Below, one piece after another: positions 51,498-60,046 of a stretch of 64,000 nucleotides of DNA; the first letter of the stretch is position 1; every line of letters starts with the position of its first letter. This DNA is from Anaerolineae bacterium (GTDB taxonomy: Bacteria > Chloroflexota > Anaerolineae > Aggregatilineales > Phototrophicaceae). The stretch covers positions 62,001-126,000 of the forward strand of contig JADLAY010000072.1 in assembly GCA_020849765.1 (NCBI GenBank). Direction: 5' to 3'. Made by a program: the position numbers and the translations under genes. Under the pieces are notes generated by a model that was not told where the DNA came from, did not search any database, and saw only the letters and a program-made list of their open reading frames with translations.

Positions 51498-51570
51498 GCA
51501 GGCATACGAACTTCATTGTTTATTTGCGACCCCGTGTGTAGCGTTATGAATGGAAGGTGGTGAACCACCA

Positions 51571-54500
51571 ATGGCAGATGTCAATCTTCGCGAGTACGTA
51601 GCAAAGCTCGACGACTGGATGCAAGAAGGTTCTGCCGATCACGTCGTCTGGCACGCACGGCACATTCTGCAGTACTACCCGAAGAACGTTGATGCATATC
51701 GCTATGTGGGCCAGGCATTGGCCTCGCTCGGCCATCTCGACGAAGCCAGCGCGGTCTTGCGCCGCGTCCTGAGCGTGATCCCGGATGACGGCAAGGCGCA
51801 CGCCGTTTTGAGCGAAATCTACGAGCGGCTCAACCGCTCGAACGAAGCCATCTGGCACATGGAACGGGCCTACGAACAAGACCCGAACGACCCCGCAATC
51901 ATCGATCAATTACAGCGCCTGTATCACGAATACCGGCACGTTAATAACCCCCGCCTGCACCTGACGACCGCGGCAGCGGCGCGCCAGGATATCCGCAGCG
52001 GCGCCTATGATCGCGCGGTCAATGCCCTGCGCGGGGCGCTTAATCGCGCGCCGCAGCGCACGGACTTGCAGCTTCTGCTGGCGCAGGGCTTGTGGCAGCG
52101 TGGCGACCTGGTCGACGCCGCCGAAGTGGCGATGGACGTGCTGCGAACCTATCCTGACTGCATGGCCGCCAACCAGATCATGGCCGAATTATGGCTGAGA
52201 GAGGGCCGCCCGTCCGATGCGCAGCGCTACGTGAATCGCCTGGAGAGCATCGATCCCTACCTGGCGCTGGAGCTCGTCCAGCCCGGCATGAGCGACCCGA
52301 ATACGTTCCGGCTGCCTGAGCTGGACTTCGACCGCACGACTCAGAAGGAAATGGTCGGCGACAAACTCGACTGGCTGGAAGGCATCGACGAAAGCGATGC
52401 CCCAGAGGACCTGACCTCCGAGGAGTACGAAGTCGATGTCGATAGCTGGCTGCATACCGGCGACGAGTCAGAGGTCATTCAATCTGCTGAAACCGATAGC
52501 GGCGAAGACGAAGACTGGATGTCGCAGCTCGATAACATCGAGCGCAGCTACAACATCACGACCGGCGATTTCCAGATGACGACGTCTCCGCTTTCCGACG
52601 AGAACGCGTTCGCGGAAGCCACCGAAGAAGACGCCCTGGCGCCAACGGAGATGGAAGCGGCCGAGGAGCCCGATCTCAGCATCGAGTGGGCCAGCGACGC
52701 CACCAGTGAAGCGCCAGCCGTCGCCGAAGATGATCCGTTCAAGTGGCTGCTCACCGAGGACGAGTCGGACGAAGACGCGCCTGCGACCATCGACACGGCA
52801 GATCCGCTCGCATGGATGCGCCAGGCGGATATCGACCTGCCAGCCACGACCGAACTTTCGCCGGAGATGCTCCAGGAGGCCTCCGACGACGACGACGCGA
52901 TGAGCTGGCTGCGCGACTACAACACCGATGTCATGAACGATTGGGAAGACAGCGAGTCCGCCGAGGATCTGGAACCGGCGCTTGAAGATCTGGTCGAGCC
53001 TTCGTTAGAAGCGCTCACATTTGAGGACGCCGAAGAATTCCTCCTTGATGAACTGCCGTTTCCAATGGACTTTGCCGAGGACGAAGAGGACGAAAGCCCC
53101 GTAGCTGAGGCGCAGCCCGGCGAACCTGCCGCTCCCGAAATGACGTCACCGCTGGCGGAAGCCTCGGAAGCGGAAGTCGCGATTGAGTCCCCCGTCGATG
53201 AATGGGTGGCGAGTGAAGCGCTGCTTGAAGAGTCGTTCGGCATCGAAGCGCTGACCGCCTCCGTTCGCGAGGCCGCGGCTGAAGCTGAAGCGGATGATTT
53301 CACGTTCGAACCGCAGTCTCAACAAGCGGAGACGCCTGCCGAGGTCGCCAGCGAAGCGGAACTGTACTTCGAAGCGGTACAAGACCCAGAACAAGGAAAC
53401 ATCATGTCTGACACGACACCACCAGAATACGAATGGCTGGATGATGACTCCGAGACGTCCGGGGAACCGCTCACCACCGGTGCGACGGGCATGCTCGATT
53501 GGCTTTCGCGGAGCGAATCGGCCAATACGGACGAGGACGAAGAAATGGCGGAAGCCGTCGGCGCGGAGGCCTTCCAGCCTGAAGATGGCTCCACCGGCAT
53601 GACCGACACCTTGAACTGGATGGAAGGCGACGACGCGGCTGAAGCTGAAGACGAAACCCCTGACGTCGAAACGGCCGGTGACGAATCGACCGGCTCGACC
53701 GGCATGCTCAACTGGTTGTCACAGAATCGCCCGCTGCCGCCGACGATGCCGCTGCAACCGCACGACGTTGCCGAGCAGGCGCAGTCCTCCGCACTTCAAG
53801 ATGATGAGGAGTGGCTCGCCAGCCTGGAAGATCAGGAACTCGAAATCGTCGACGAAGGATCGACCGGAGCGACGGGCATGCTCGATTGGCTCGGCAAGGA
53901 AGCCGCACCCGCCGAGCCGTATCAAGAGCCTGCCGCGACCGGCGAACTTGAGAACGCGGATGAATGGCTGGCCGACATCATGGCGGACGAGCAGACTCCG
54001 GAAGACGAGGCCGCGCCGACTGGGTGGGAACCTCAGCCTGAGATGGCAGCGGACGAAGCAGCCATTGAGGATCTCGATTGGCTCAATGCCGAGTCGATGC
54101 CCGAACAAGAGGCCGTGCCCGACGATCTGACCATGATCGAAGGCATCGAGCCGGAGACGGCAGAGGCGCTGTTCGCAGCCGGGATCACCAGCTTCCAGGC
54201 ACTGGCCGATGCGCAGGAAGACGATCTGTTTGCGGCCCTCGAAGCACAGGGCCTCACCGTCATGTTTGATCCGTCGCGCTGGGCCACTCAGGCGCGCTTT
54301 CTGGCCGAGGGAGATATCCAGGGCTTCTACAACTTCCAGGACTCCCTGCTCGAAGGTGGTCAGGATCAGATGCCGGCCGCTGAGATCGCTACACCAGCCG
54401 AGACCTTCTCGGTCGAGGACGAGCCGGACACGAGCTGGCTGACTGAAGGCGAAGCACTCGAAAACGCCGACGACTCCCCTGTCATCGCCGCCTGGCTAAC

Positions 54501-56106
54501 CGCGAATATGTCGATTGAGGACGAAGAAGAACCCGCGGCGGAGCCCGCCAACCTCGATTGGCTCGGTGAGGACGAACAAGAAGCCGACGCTGAGGAAAGT
54601 GGCGAAGAGGCCGAATGGGTGGTGGCGGCCATGTCGCTCGACAGCGACGAGGACGAAGAAGAACTCGCGGCAGAACCGGCTAACCTCGACTGGCTCAGCG
54701 AAGATGAAGAAGAGTCCGCTGAAGCCCTCGAAAGCGGCGAAGAGACGTCCGAACAACCTGAATGGATGACGGCAGCGGCTATGTCGCTTGAGGATGACGA
54801 GGACCAGGAAGAACCGGAAGCGGAACTGACGAACCTCGACTGGATCAACACCGCGATATTGGTGGAAGAAGCTGCCGAAGAGGTCGGTGAAGAAACGATT
54901 GAACAGCCTGAATGGATGACGGCGGCGGCCATGTCACTTGAGGACGACGAGGAAGAACCTGCGGCGGAGCCCGCTGACCTCGGCTGGCTCAGCGAGGACG
55001 ATGAAGACTCCGCTGAAGCTGAGGAGACTGACGACGAGGCGACCGAGGAACCCGAATGGATGGCCGCAGCCATGTCGCTGGAAGATGACGAGGAAGAACC
55101 CGCGGCAGAGCCTGCTGATCTCGGCTGGCTGGACGAAGAGGAAGCCACCGAACCTGCCGAAAGCGACCAAGAAACGTCCGAGGAACCCGAATGGATGGCC
55201 ACAGCCATGTCACTTGAGGATGATGAGGAAGAAGCCGCAGCAGAACCGGCCAATCTCGACTGGTTCAGTGAAGACGAAGAACTCGAGGCCGAAGAAGAAG
55301 CTGAAGCGCCCGACTGGGTGACCGCGACCGAGGCGCTCCAGGGCACGGTCGATGCCAGCGAAGCAGAAGGCTGGCTGGCGGAGGAATTGGCCGCCGCGAA
55401 AGATGGCGTCGATTGGGCAGACGAGGATCAGCCGGAAGACGCGCAGGCAGCGGTCGAGGCGATGCTGCTGGACGAAGGTGAAGAAGAGGCCGTCCCGGCA
55501 TGGATGACGGAAGAACAGGCACCTGAACCGGTCGGCGACATCGAGTTCGACCCGCTGATGGCGATGGAGACCGCTGAAGAGATCGCGGAACCTGCCTACG
55601 CGATGGACGTCGCGGACGAATTGGACAGCGAAACGGCAGAAGCCGACGCCTGGGATCTCGAGGCGGAGACGTATGCGGGCATGAGCGAAGAAAATATGTC
55701 CGAAGAACCGGTTGAAATGGAAGCCGAGCCCGACGAATACTACACCGCCTTTGAGGACGCGCCGGAGGCCGCCGAAATCGCGCCCGCGCCCAACGCGCCA
55801 GACTGGCTGAATGCCATGGTGCCGGGCCTGGACATCGATTACGAGGCGCCCGAAGACGAACAACTGGAAACATCCTTCGAAACGACGGACGAAGAAGAGC
55901 TTGAACCGGCGATGCCGGAGGATTTCGGCTGGGTCAATGAGATTGTCGAGGAAGAAACGCGACCGGAGCCTGCCATAGAGGGCGTACAACAACGCGCACC
56001 GCGTTTCGTGTTTTCGCGCCCGCCAGTCTGGCTCCGTCGGCTGCTCGATCGCAGGCCGGAACAATCGTCAGAAACGGATGACGATTTACCAGCCTGGCTG
56101 CGCTGA
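51571..56106 (+). CDS. Giant acidic Trp-Leu repeat protein with N-terminal TPRs
   Basis: This protein (about 1511 aa) is not one I recognise. Residues 1-210 are TPR-like (VVWHARHILQYYPKNVDAYR, RRVLSVIPDDGKAHAVLSEI, ALNRAPQRTDLQLLLAQGLW). From residue 230 on it is extremely rich in Glu, Asp and Ala, punctuated by short motifs with Trp: LDWLEG, FKWLLTED, LAWMRQAD, four GMLDWL-type copies, six EPAxEPANLDWL blocks. Near residue 855 there is a compact DLTMIEGIEPETAEALFAAG module resembling the helix-hairpin-helix domain DUF4332. It ends with a basic patch (FSRPPVWLRRLLDRR). No signal peptide or membrane helix is present. Start at 51571 or 51550 is uncertain. A second protein of the same style follows after 19 bases. 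Confidence 0.85.
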   Translation: MADVNLREYVAKLDDWMQEGSADHVVWHARHILQYYPKNVDAYRYVGQALASLGHLDEASAVLRRVLSVIPDDGKAHAVLSEIYERLNRSNEAIWHMERAYEQDPNDPAIIDQLQRLYHEYRHVNNPRLHLTTAAAARQDIRSGAYDRAVNALRGALNRAPQRTDLQLLLAQGLWQRGDLVDAAEVAMDVLRTYPDCMAANQIMAELWLREGRPSDAQRYVNRLESIDPYLALELVQPGMSDPNTFRLPELDFDRTTQKEMVGDKLDWLEGIDESDAPEDLTSEEYEVDVDSWLHTGDESEVIQSAETDSGEDEDWMSQLDNIERSYNITTGDFQMTTSPLSDENAFAEATEEDALAPTEMEAAEEPDLSIEWASDATSEAPAVAEDDPFKWLLTEDESDEDAPATIDTADPLAWMRQADIDLPATTELSPEMLQEASDDDDAMSWLRDYNTDVMNDWEDSESAEDLEPALEDLVEPSLEALTFEDAEEFLLDELPFPMDFAEDEEDESPVAEAQPGEPAAPEMTSPLAEASEAEVAIESPVDEWVASEALLEESFGIEALTASVREAAAEAEADDFTFEPQSQQAETPAEVASEAELYFEAVQDPEQGNIMSDTTPPEYEWLDDDSETSGEPLTTGATGMLDWLSRSESANTDEDEEMAEAVGAEAFQPEDGSTGMTDTLNWMEGDDAAEAEDETPDVETAGDESTGSTGMLNWLSQNRPLPPTMPLQPHDVAEQAQSSALQDDEEWLASLEDQELEIVDEGSTGATGMLDWLGKEAAPAEPYQEPAATGELENADEWLADIMADEQTPEDEAAPTGWEPQPEMAADEAAIEDLDWLNAESMPEQEAVPDDLTMIEGIEPETAEALFAAGITSFQALADAQEDDLFAALEAQGLTVMFDPSRWATQARFLAEGDIQGFYNFQDSLLEGGQDQMPAAEIATPAETFSVEDEPDTSWLTEGEALENADDSPVIAAWLTANMSIEDEEEPAAEPANLDWLGEDEQEADAEESGEEAEWVVAAMSLDSDEDEEELAAEPANLDWLSEDEEESAEALESGEETSEQPEWMTAAAMSLEDDEDQEEPEAELTNLDWINTAILVEEAAEEVGEETIEQPEWMTAAAMSLEDDEEEPAAEPADLGWLSEDDEDSAEAEETDDEATEEPEWMAAAMSLEDDEEEPAAEPADLGWLDEEEATEPAESDQETSEEPEWMATAMSLEDDEEEAAAEPANLDWFSEDEELEAEEEAEAPDWVTATEALQGTVDASEAEGWLAEELAAAKDGVDWADEDQPEDAQAAVEAMLLDEGEEEAVPAWMTEEQAPEPVGDIEFDPLMAMETAEEIAEPAYAMDVADELDSETAEADAWDLEAETYAGMSEENMSEEPVEMEAEPDEYYTAFEDAPEAAEIAPAPNAPDWLNAMVPGLDIDYEAPEDEQLETSFETTDEEELEPAMPEDFGWVNEIVEEETRPEPAIEGVQQRAPRFVFSRPPVWLRRLLDRRPEQSSETDDDLPAWLR
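53473..53895 (+). repeat. Four copies of an S-T-G-x-TGMLxWL motif
   Basis: Within the giant acidic gene the segments TGATGMLDWLSR, STGMTDTLNWME, STGSTGMLNWLS and STGATGMLDWLGK occur at about 53473, 53587, 53686 and 53860. They are separated by variable acidic linkers, a dispersed short linear motif. Confidence 0.75.
54514..55275 (+). repeat. Six imperfect coding repeats of about 125-150 bases
   Basis: Copies begin near 54520, 54649, 54793, 54943, 55085 and 55218. Each encodes acidic residues, then EEPAAEPANLDWLSEDE or a variant, then a stretch ending EEPEWMAAAMSLEDDE. The copies differ at many third positions, so the array is not recent, though neighbouring copies 4-6 are closest. Confidence 0.85.
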
Positions 56107-56125
56107 TTTGCGATGAGGGAAAGCG

Positions 56126-58153
56126 ATGTCATCGGATAACACGCCCAATTTCGATAATATGACGCCAGAAGAGATGATGGCGTGGATGGAATCACTGGCA
56201 AAGCGTCAGGGCGCGAATGAAGGCTTCACGACAGATGCCGATGTTGACGTGCCAGAGATCGACCCGAATTCGGTCGTGATTGACGAGCCTGGCTACGTTC
56301 CCTACGGCCAGGAGGAGGCTCCGCGAGCGGCCCGGCCATCGCCGCCCCCACCATCTCCCGTCGCGCCGCCAGTGATACGGACCCCTGTGCCGCCGCCACC
56401 GATTTCCGAGCCGGAGCCGGAACCTGCGGAGGCTGAACTCGGCAGCACGATGGGCGAGAACGCGCTGGCGTGGCTGGAAAGCCTGGCCGCCGATCAGGGC
56501 GCTTCCAGCTTCGATCTCGATCTGTCGTCGCTTGAGCCGGAACCGGCGCACGCTTCGGATGAGAGAGACATCGACCCGATGGCGTGGCTGCAAGGCATCG
56601 CCTCGGAACCGGAGCTGCCGGAACCGAAGCCGCGCGCGCAGGAACGCAGCGAAGAGCCGCTGGGCGGCGTCGACCCGATGGCCTGGTTGGAGTCGCTGGC
56701 ACGGCGTCAGGGTGTGCCCGAAGAGGAACTGACCACGTCAGCGGATATCGACGTGCCGATGCCGGACGAGGACGAGTTCGAACTGGAACCGTTCGCCAGC
56801 ATCGAAGACGACGAGGCTGAAGACGAAGAAAGCGAACCGTTGATCCTGGAGAATCCCGCCGCCTGGCTCGACTCACTGGCCGTCGCCGGTGGGTTCGAAG
56901 ACGAGGCGGTCCGTGCCGAACCATCCAGCCGGATGGAAGCCGAATCTGAAGATGAGATGGAGGTGGACCTATCGATCGACGCCATCGAGCAGGCCATCCG
57001 CGAAGGGGTCGTAACGGCAGATCAGATCCGCTTCTACCAGGAATACCAGATGGAACGCGCCGCACTGCGCGACGACGTTCAGGACTACGACGACGATGAG
57101 GACGGCGCCGCCGAGGCGATGGACATGCCGGAATGGCTGGCGGAGATGAAAGCCGAGGCCGAGGCGGAAGAAGAGGAAATTCCCGCTGAGCGCCCGCCGC
57201 TCGAATCGTTGTTTGCCGCGCCGCCTGCGCCAACGGAAGATTTTCCGGACTGGCTGGCGGAGGACGCCGCCGAAGGCGAGACGGTCGATAGCATTTTTGC
57301 GGATGACGAGGCCGATGAGATCGAGGTCGACTACGACGATCCGTGGGTCGAAGCGTTTGACGAAGAATACGAGCGCGGTGGCACCGATGTCGAGGCCGTG
57401 CCAGATTGGTACCTCCAGAACACGAGCGACCCGGACCGCATGGCCGCTGTGGAAAGTGTGATCGAACCGGAGGAGACGGTTATTCCGCTGCCGAGCATGG
57501 AACCGGTCGCACAAGTCGTCACACCGCCGGCGCCGGTGCCCATGACGGTGATCGCGCCGGTACAGCTCGTCTATTCCGAGCTCCCCAGCGAGACCAATCT
57601 GCCTGCGGGTGAACGCCAGGCCCTGCCCGCGTGGATGAATGTGACGGCGACCCAGGCTGCCGTCGCTGTGACTGTTCCAGCACCCGTCGAGGAAGAAGCG
57701 CAGGCCGAAGAAGCCCCGCAGTTCAGCGGGACGCCCGACTGGCTGCGCGAGACCGACGAGCAGCCCGCTGCTCAGGTGCCCGATTGGCTGTCCCAGGCCG
57801 AGGCAGAACCGGAAGAAGAAACGTTGTTCTCGCCGCCAGTCGCGGCAGTGCCGCCGCCTGTGGCGCCCATTGTCGAGACACCGGCACCACCCGCACCATC
57901 CAGCGCCAGTGGCACGCTCGAAGAAGCCCGTTCGCGTTACCAGAGCGGCGACATGAATGCCAGCCTCGCCATCTACGAAGGACTGGTGCGCACGAGCCAG
58001 GCGTTGGAAGATGTCGCCAGCGATTTGACCAGCATGGCGCGCGATCAGAAGAACAACCCGGTGGTCTACCGTGTGCTCGGCGACAGCCTGATGCGCCAGG
58101 GTCGGTTGCAGGATGCGTTGAACACCTACCGCGAGGCCCTCAACTGGTTGTAG
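56126..58153 (+). CDS. Acidic Trp-Leu repeat protein with C-terminal TPR
   Basis: The 675-residue protein mirrors its upstream neighbour. The N-terminal half contains five related units: MTPEEMMAWMESLAKRQGA, ENALAWLESLAADQGA, DPMAWLQGIASEPE, DPMAWLESLARRQGVPEE and NPAAWLDSLAVAGGFE. Acidic stretches with single DWL or EWL motifs (MPEWLAEM, FPDWLAED, TPDWLRETD, VPDWLSQAE) follow. The last 85 residues form TPR-like helices (LEEARSRYQSGDMNASLAIY, VVYRVLGDSLMRQGRLQDAL). No signal peptide, membrane helix or enzyme motif is seen. It begins 19 bases after the giant gene, so the two are one operon. Function is unknown; the motif style suggests a multivalent scaffold (inference). Confidence 0.85.
   Translation: MSSDNTPNFDNMTPEEMMAWMESLAKRQGANEGFTTDADVDVPEIDPNSVVIDEPGYVPYGQEEAPRAARPSPPPPSPVAPPVIRTPVPPPPISEPEPEPAEAELGSTMGENALAWLESLAADQGASSFDLDLSSLEPEPAHASDERDIDPMAWLQGIASEPELPEPKPRAQERSEEPLGGVDPMAWLESLARRQGVPEEELTTSADIDVPMPDEDEFELEPFASIEDDEAEDEESEPLILENPAAWLDSLAVAGGFEDEAVRAEPSSRMEAESEDEMEVDLSIDAIEQAIREGVVTADQIRFYQEYQMERAALRDDVQDYDDDEDGAAEAMDMPEWLAEMKAEAEAEEEEIPAERPPLESLFAAPPAPTEDFPDWLAEDAAEGETVDSIFADDEADEIEVDYDDPWVEAFDEEYERGGTDVEAVPDWYLQNTSDPDRMAAVESVIEPEETVIPLPSMEPVAQVVTPPAPVPMTVIAPVQLVYSELPSETNLPAGERQALPAWMNVTATQAAVAVTVPAPVEEEAQAEEAPQFSGTPDWLRETDEQPAAQVPDWLSQAEAEPEEETLFSPPVAAVPPPVAPIVETPAPPAPSSASGTLEEARSRYQSGDMNASLAIYEGLVRTSQALEDVASDLTSMARDQKNNPVVYRVLGDSLMRQGRLQDALNTYREALNWL
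56159..56910 (+). repeat. Five copies of an M-A-W-L-E-S-L-A-x-R-Q-G motif
   Basis: Units encoded near 56159, 56452, 56575, 56671 and 56854 share (M/L/A)AW(L/M)xS(L/I)A, often followed by RQG or DQG. They differ from the DWL motifs of the larger neighbour but use the same Trp-Leu core. Confidence 0.7.
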
Positions 58154-58166
58154 TGCGGCAATACGC

Positions 58167-58225
58167 TATAATGCATTCTCGTGAGCGTTGGGCCGCTATC
58201 AGACGGCATTCAGACAGCGCTCACG
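58167..58225 (+). promoter_or_regulatory. Promoter -10 and structured leader of ndk
   Basis: A perfect TATAAT (58167-58172) just after the upstream stop suggests a separate ndk promoter. The leader contains CGTGAGCG (58180-58187) pairing with CGCTCACG (58218-58225) and an inner GCCG/CGGC stem, ending about 30 bases before the GTG start. Confidence 0.45.
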
Positions 58226-58256
58226 TTTCATGTCTTGCCATTTGAAGGAGCAAATT

Positions 58257-58715
58257 GTGGAACGGACGCTGATCATCATTAAGCCTGATGCTGTCCAGCG
58301 CGGGTTGAGCGGTGAGATTATCAAGCGATTCGAGCAGCGTGGGCTGCGCATCGTCGGAATGAAATTCATGTCGGTTTCGCGTGCATTGGCCGAAAAGCAT
58401 TACGAGGAACACGTGGGCAAGCCCTTCTTCGAAGGCCTGGTCAACTACATCACCTCGTCGCCCGTGATCGTGATCGCGCTTGAGGGCACCAACGCCGTCG
58501 AAGCCGCGCGCGCGACGATCGGCAAGACCAAGCCGTTCGAGTCGCCTGCCGGGACGATCCGCGGCGATTTCGGTCTGGAAGTCGGGCGCAATCTCGTCCA
58601 TGGCTCGGACAGCGTGGCGAGCGGCGAGCGCGAGGTCGGCAACTTCTTCACCGAGAGCGAGCTGTTCTCGTGGAAGCGCAACACCGATCCGTGGATCTTC
58701 GAGAATCCTTCTTAA
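58257..58715 (+). CDS. ndk: Nucleoside-diphosphate kinase
   Basis: Ndk moves the terminal phosphate from ATP to other (d)NDPs. The start is the GTG at 58257, with AAGGAG 6 bases upstream, giving MERTLIIIKPDAVQRGLSGE and 152 residues, a normal length. The catalytic phosphohistidine is His115 in GRNLVHGSDSVASGEREV. Family signatures MKFMSVSRALAEKHYEEH and AARATIGKTKPFESPAGTIR are intact. The open frame extends upstream to 58188 without family similarity. It follows the acidic repeat proteins but appears to have its own promoter. Confidence 0.96.
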   Translation: MERTLIIIKPDAVQRGLSGEIIKRFEQRGLRIVGMKFMSVSRALAEKHYEEHVGKPFFEGLVNYITSSPVIVIALEGTNAVEAARATIGKTKPFESPAGTIRGDFGLEVGRNLVHGSDSVASGEREVGNFFTESELFSWKRNTDPWIFENPS

Positions 58716-58764
58716 GAAACTACCGCGTATCCGCGCTGTAACCGAACACCCTGCCAGGAATCAA

Positions 58765-58790
58765 TCAGGCGTCCTTTCGTGGACGCCTGA
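58765..58790. terminator. Convergent terminator between ndk and rsfS
   Basis: TCAGGCGTCC and GGACGCCTGA form a 10-bp stem with loop TTTCGT between convergent genes. The flanking T content is modest on both strands. Confidence 0.75.
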
Positions 58791-58795
58791 TGTCA

Positions 58796-59173
58796 TTATT
58801 GGATGTTGACGAGGACTGTCGCCTTGTTCCACAACTCTTCGAGGTTGTAGAAGCGCCGTTCTTCTTCGAGAAACACGTGGACGATTACTTCGCCGTAATC
58901 GAGCAGCACCCAGCCGCTGTTGCCTTTGCCCTCAGTCGAGGTGGGCAGCGTCTGGTAAGTTTCTTTGACCTTCTCGCGCACATTGTCTGCCAGCGCCTTG
59001 GCCTGACGGTCACTGTTGGCACTGCAAATGACGAAGAAGTCCGCGATGACCGTATCCGGGCGCAGGTCAAGCACGACGATGTCAGAACCCTTCTTATCCT
59101 CCAACGTTTGTACGATAAAATGGGTCAACTCTAAGCCGTCCAGAATACTTGCCTCCTTAGTCGTTATCCTCAA
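58796..59173 (-). CDS. rsfS: Ribosomal silencing factor RsfS
   Basis: RsfS binds ribosomal protein uL14 and blocks subunit joining when nutrients fall. The core THFIVQTLEDKKGSDIVVLD, IADFFVICSANSDRQAKALAD, WVLLDYGEVIVHVF and EERRFYNLEELW is complete. The only usual initiation codon upstream of the core is TTG at 59173, which has no ribosome site. A perfect AAGGAGG (59158-59152) instead lies inside the frame, 5 bases before ATT (59146) and 8 bases before CTG (59143). The real start may therefore be a rare codon, giving 115-116 residues, closer to the family length. I list the longer frame and flag the doubt. Confidence 0.92.
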   Translation of the reverse strand: MRITTKEASILDGLELTHFIVQTLEDKKGSDIVVLDLRPDTVIADFFVICSANSDRQAKALADNVREKVKETYQTLPTSTEGKGNSGWVLLDYGEVIVHVFLEEERRFYNLEELWNKATVLVNIQ

Positions 59174-59208
59174 CGGTGTTTGAACTTGTGTGTCATCTTA
59201 CCACAGGT

Positions 59209-60039
59209 CTAGGGAACGCGAGCGCTGCCGCCATTTGTGAGGATGAAATCTCGTACAAGAGCGACAAATCGTTCCGGGTCTTCGTCGAGCGGTTGGTGAT
59301 GCGCGCGCTCGAACTCGACTAACCGTGCGTGGGGCATCGATCGCGCGGCCAGGCGCCCCTCATCCGGCGGCACGGTGAAATCGCGAGCACCGACGACGAC
59401 GAGCGCCGGCTGTGAGATTTCCGCCAGATGCGGGCGCATGGTGTGCTGGGCGATGCTTTCCAGCGCGGCGACGGCGGCCTCCCACGAAGTCGACTGAAAG
59501 TCACGCACGTAACGAGCGCGCAGCGAGCGGTCGACGTAAAACGGTGCGCTGAAGACTGGCGCCAGCCGGTCGGACGTGATGATCGACCAGAACGGGCGCG
59601 CCCGCGCGGAAATCGACATCCAGAATTGCGAGGCGAAGACATCGTTCGCCTTCAGGCCGAAGCGCCCCGTGACGACCGGGCACATCAAGATCAGACTCTG
59701 TGTCAGATCCGGGCGCGCATGTGCCAGCTTGAGCGCCAGCAAGCCGCCCATCGAGTGGCCGACGACAACTTTCGGGCGCAGCTGATGCCGCTCGCAGAAG
59801 TCGACGATCGAGGCCAGATGCGCATCCAGATCCGGGCGCGCGTGATCCGACAGCGGCGTCCGCCCAAAGCCCGCCAGGTCGAGCGACCAGCAGCGCGCGA
59901 CATCATCCAAACCTTCGGCCAGAGACTCCCACATGCGCCCGGATGATGCCCATCCGTGCAATAGCAAGACGTCCGCGCCGTGGCCGCTGCATTCGTAATA
60001 CAATTCCTGCGCCGGAGTAGAAATGGATGGCAAATTCAT
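59209..60039 (-). CDS. Alpha/beta hydrolase
   Basis: This 276-residue enzyme has the alpha/beta hydrolase fold with oxyanion segment LLLHGWASSGRMWESL, nucleophile elbow VVGHSMGG (Ser96), a cap region from about 125 to 205, the acid in VVGARDFTVPPDEG and the base His in ERAHHQPLDEDPE. The substrate is unknown; BioH-, MenH- and esterase-type enzymes share this pattern. I start at the ATG at 60039. An ATG at 60048 is possible but lies inside the predicted -10 region. The promoter places the transcript start almost exactly at this ATG. Confidence 0.87.
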   Translation of the reverse strand: MNLPSISTPAQELYYECSGHGADVLLLHGWASSGRMWESLAEGLDDVARCWSLDLAGFGRTPLSDHARPDLDAHLASIVDFCERHQLRPKVVVGHSMGGLLALKLAHARPDLTQSLILMCPVVTGRFGLKANDVFASQFWMSISARARPFWSIITSDRLAPVFSAPFYVDRSLRARYVRDFQSTSWEAAVAALESIAQHTMRPHLAEISQPALVVVGARDFTVPPDEGRLAARSMPHARLVEFERAHHQPLDEDPERFVALVRDFILTNGGSARVP

Positions 60040-60046
60040 GCCCGGC

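Noticed and set aside
54514..55275. CRISPR array or intergenic tandem repeat
   Set aside because: The repeats are in frame, imperfect and coding, with no constant repeat unit and no cas genes nearby.
54366..55346. Ser-rich 326-codon minus-strand open frame opposite the acidic repeats
   Set aside because: Ser/Ala runs are the mirror of Glu/Asp/Ala codons on the plus strand; no start signal or domain.
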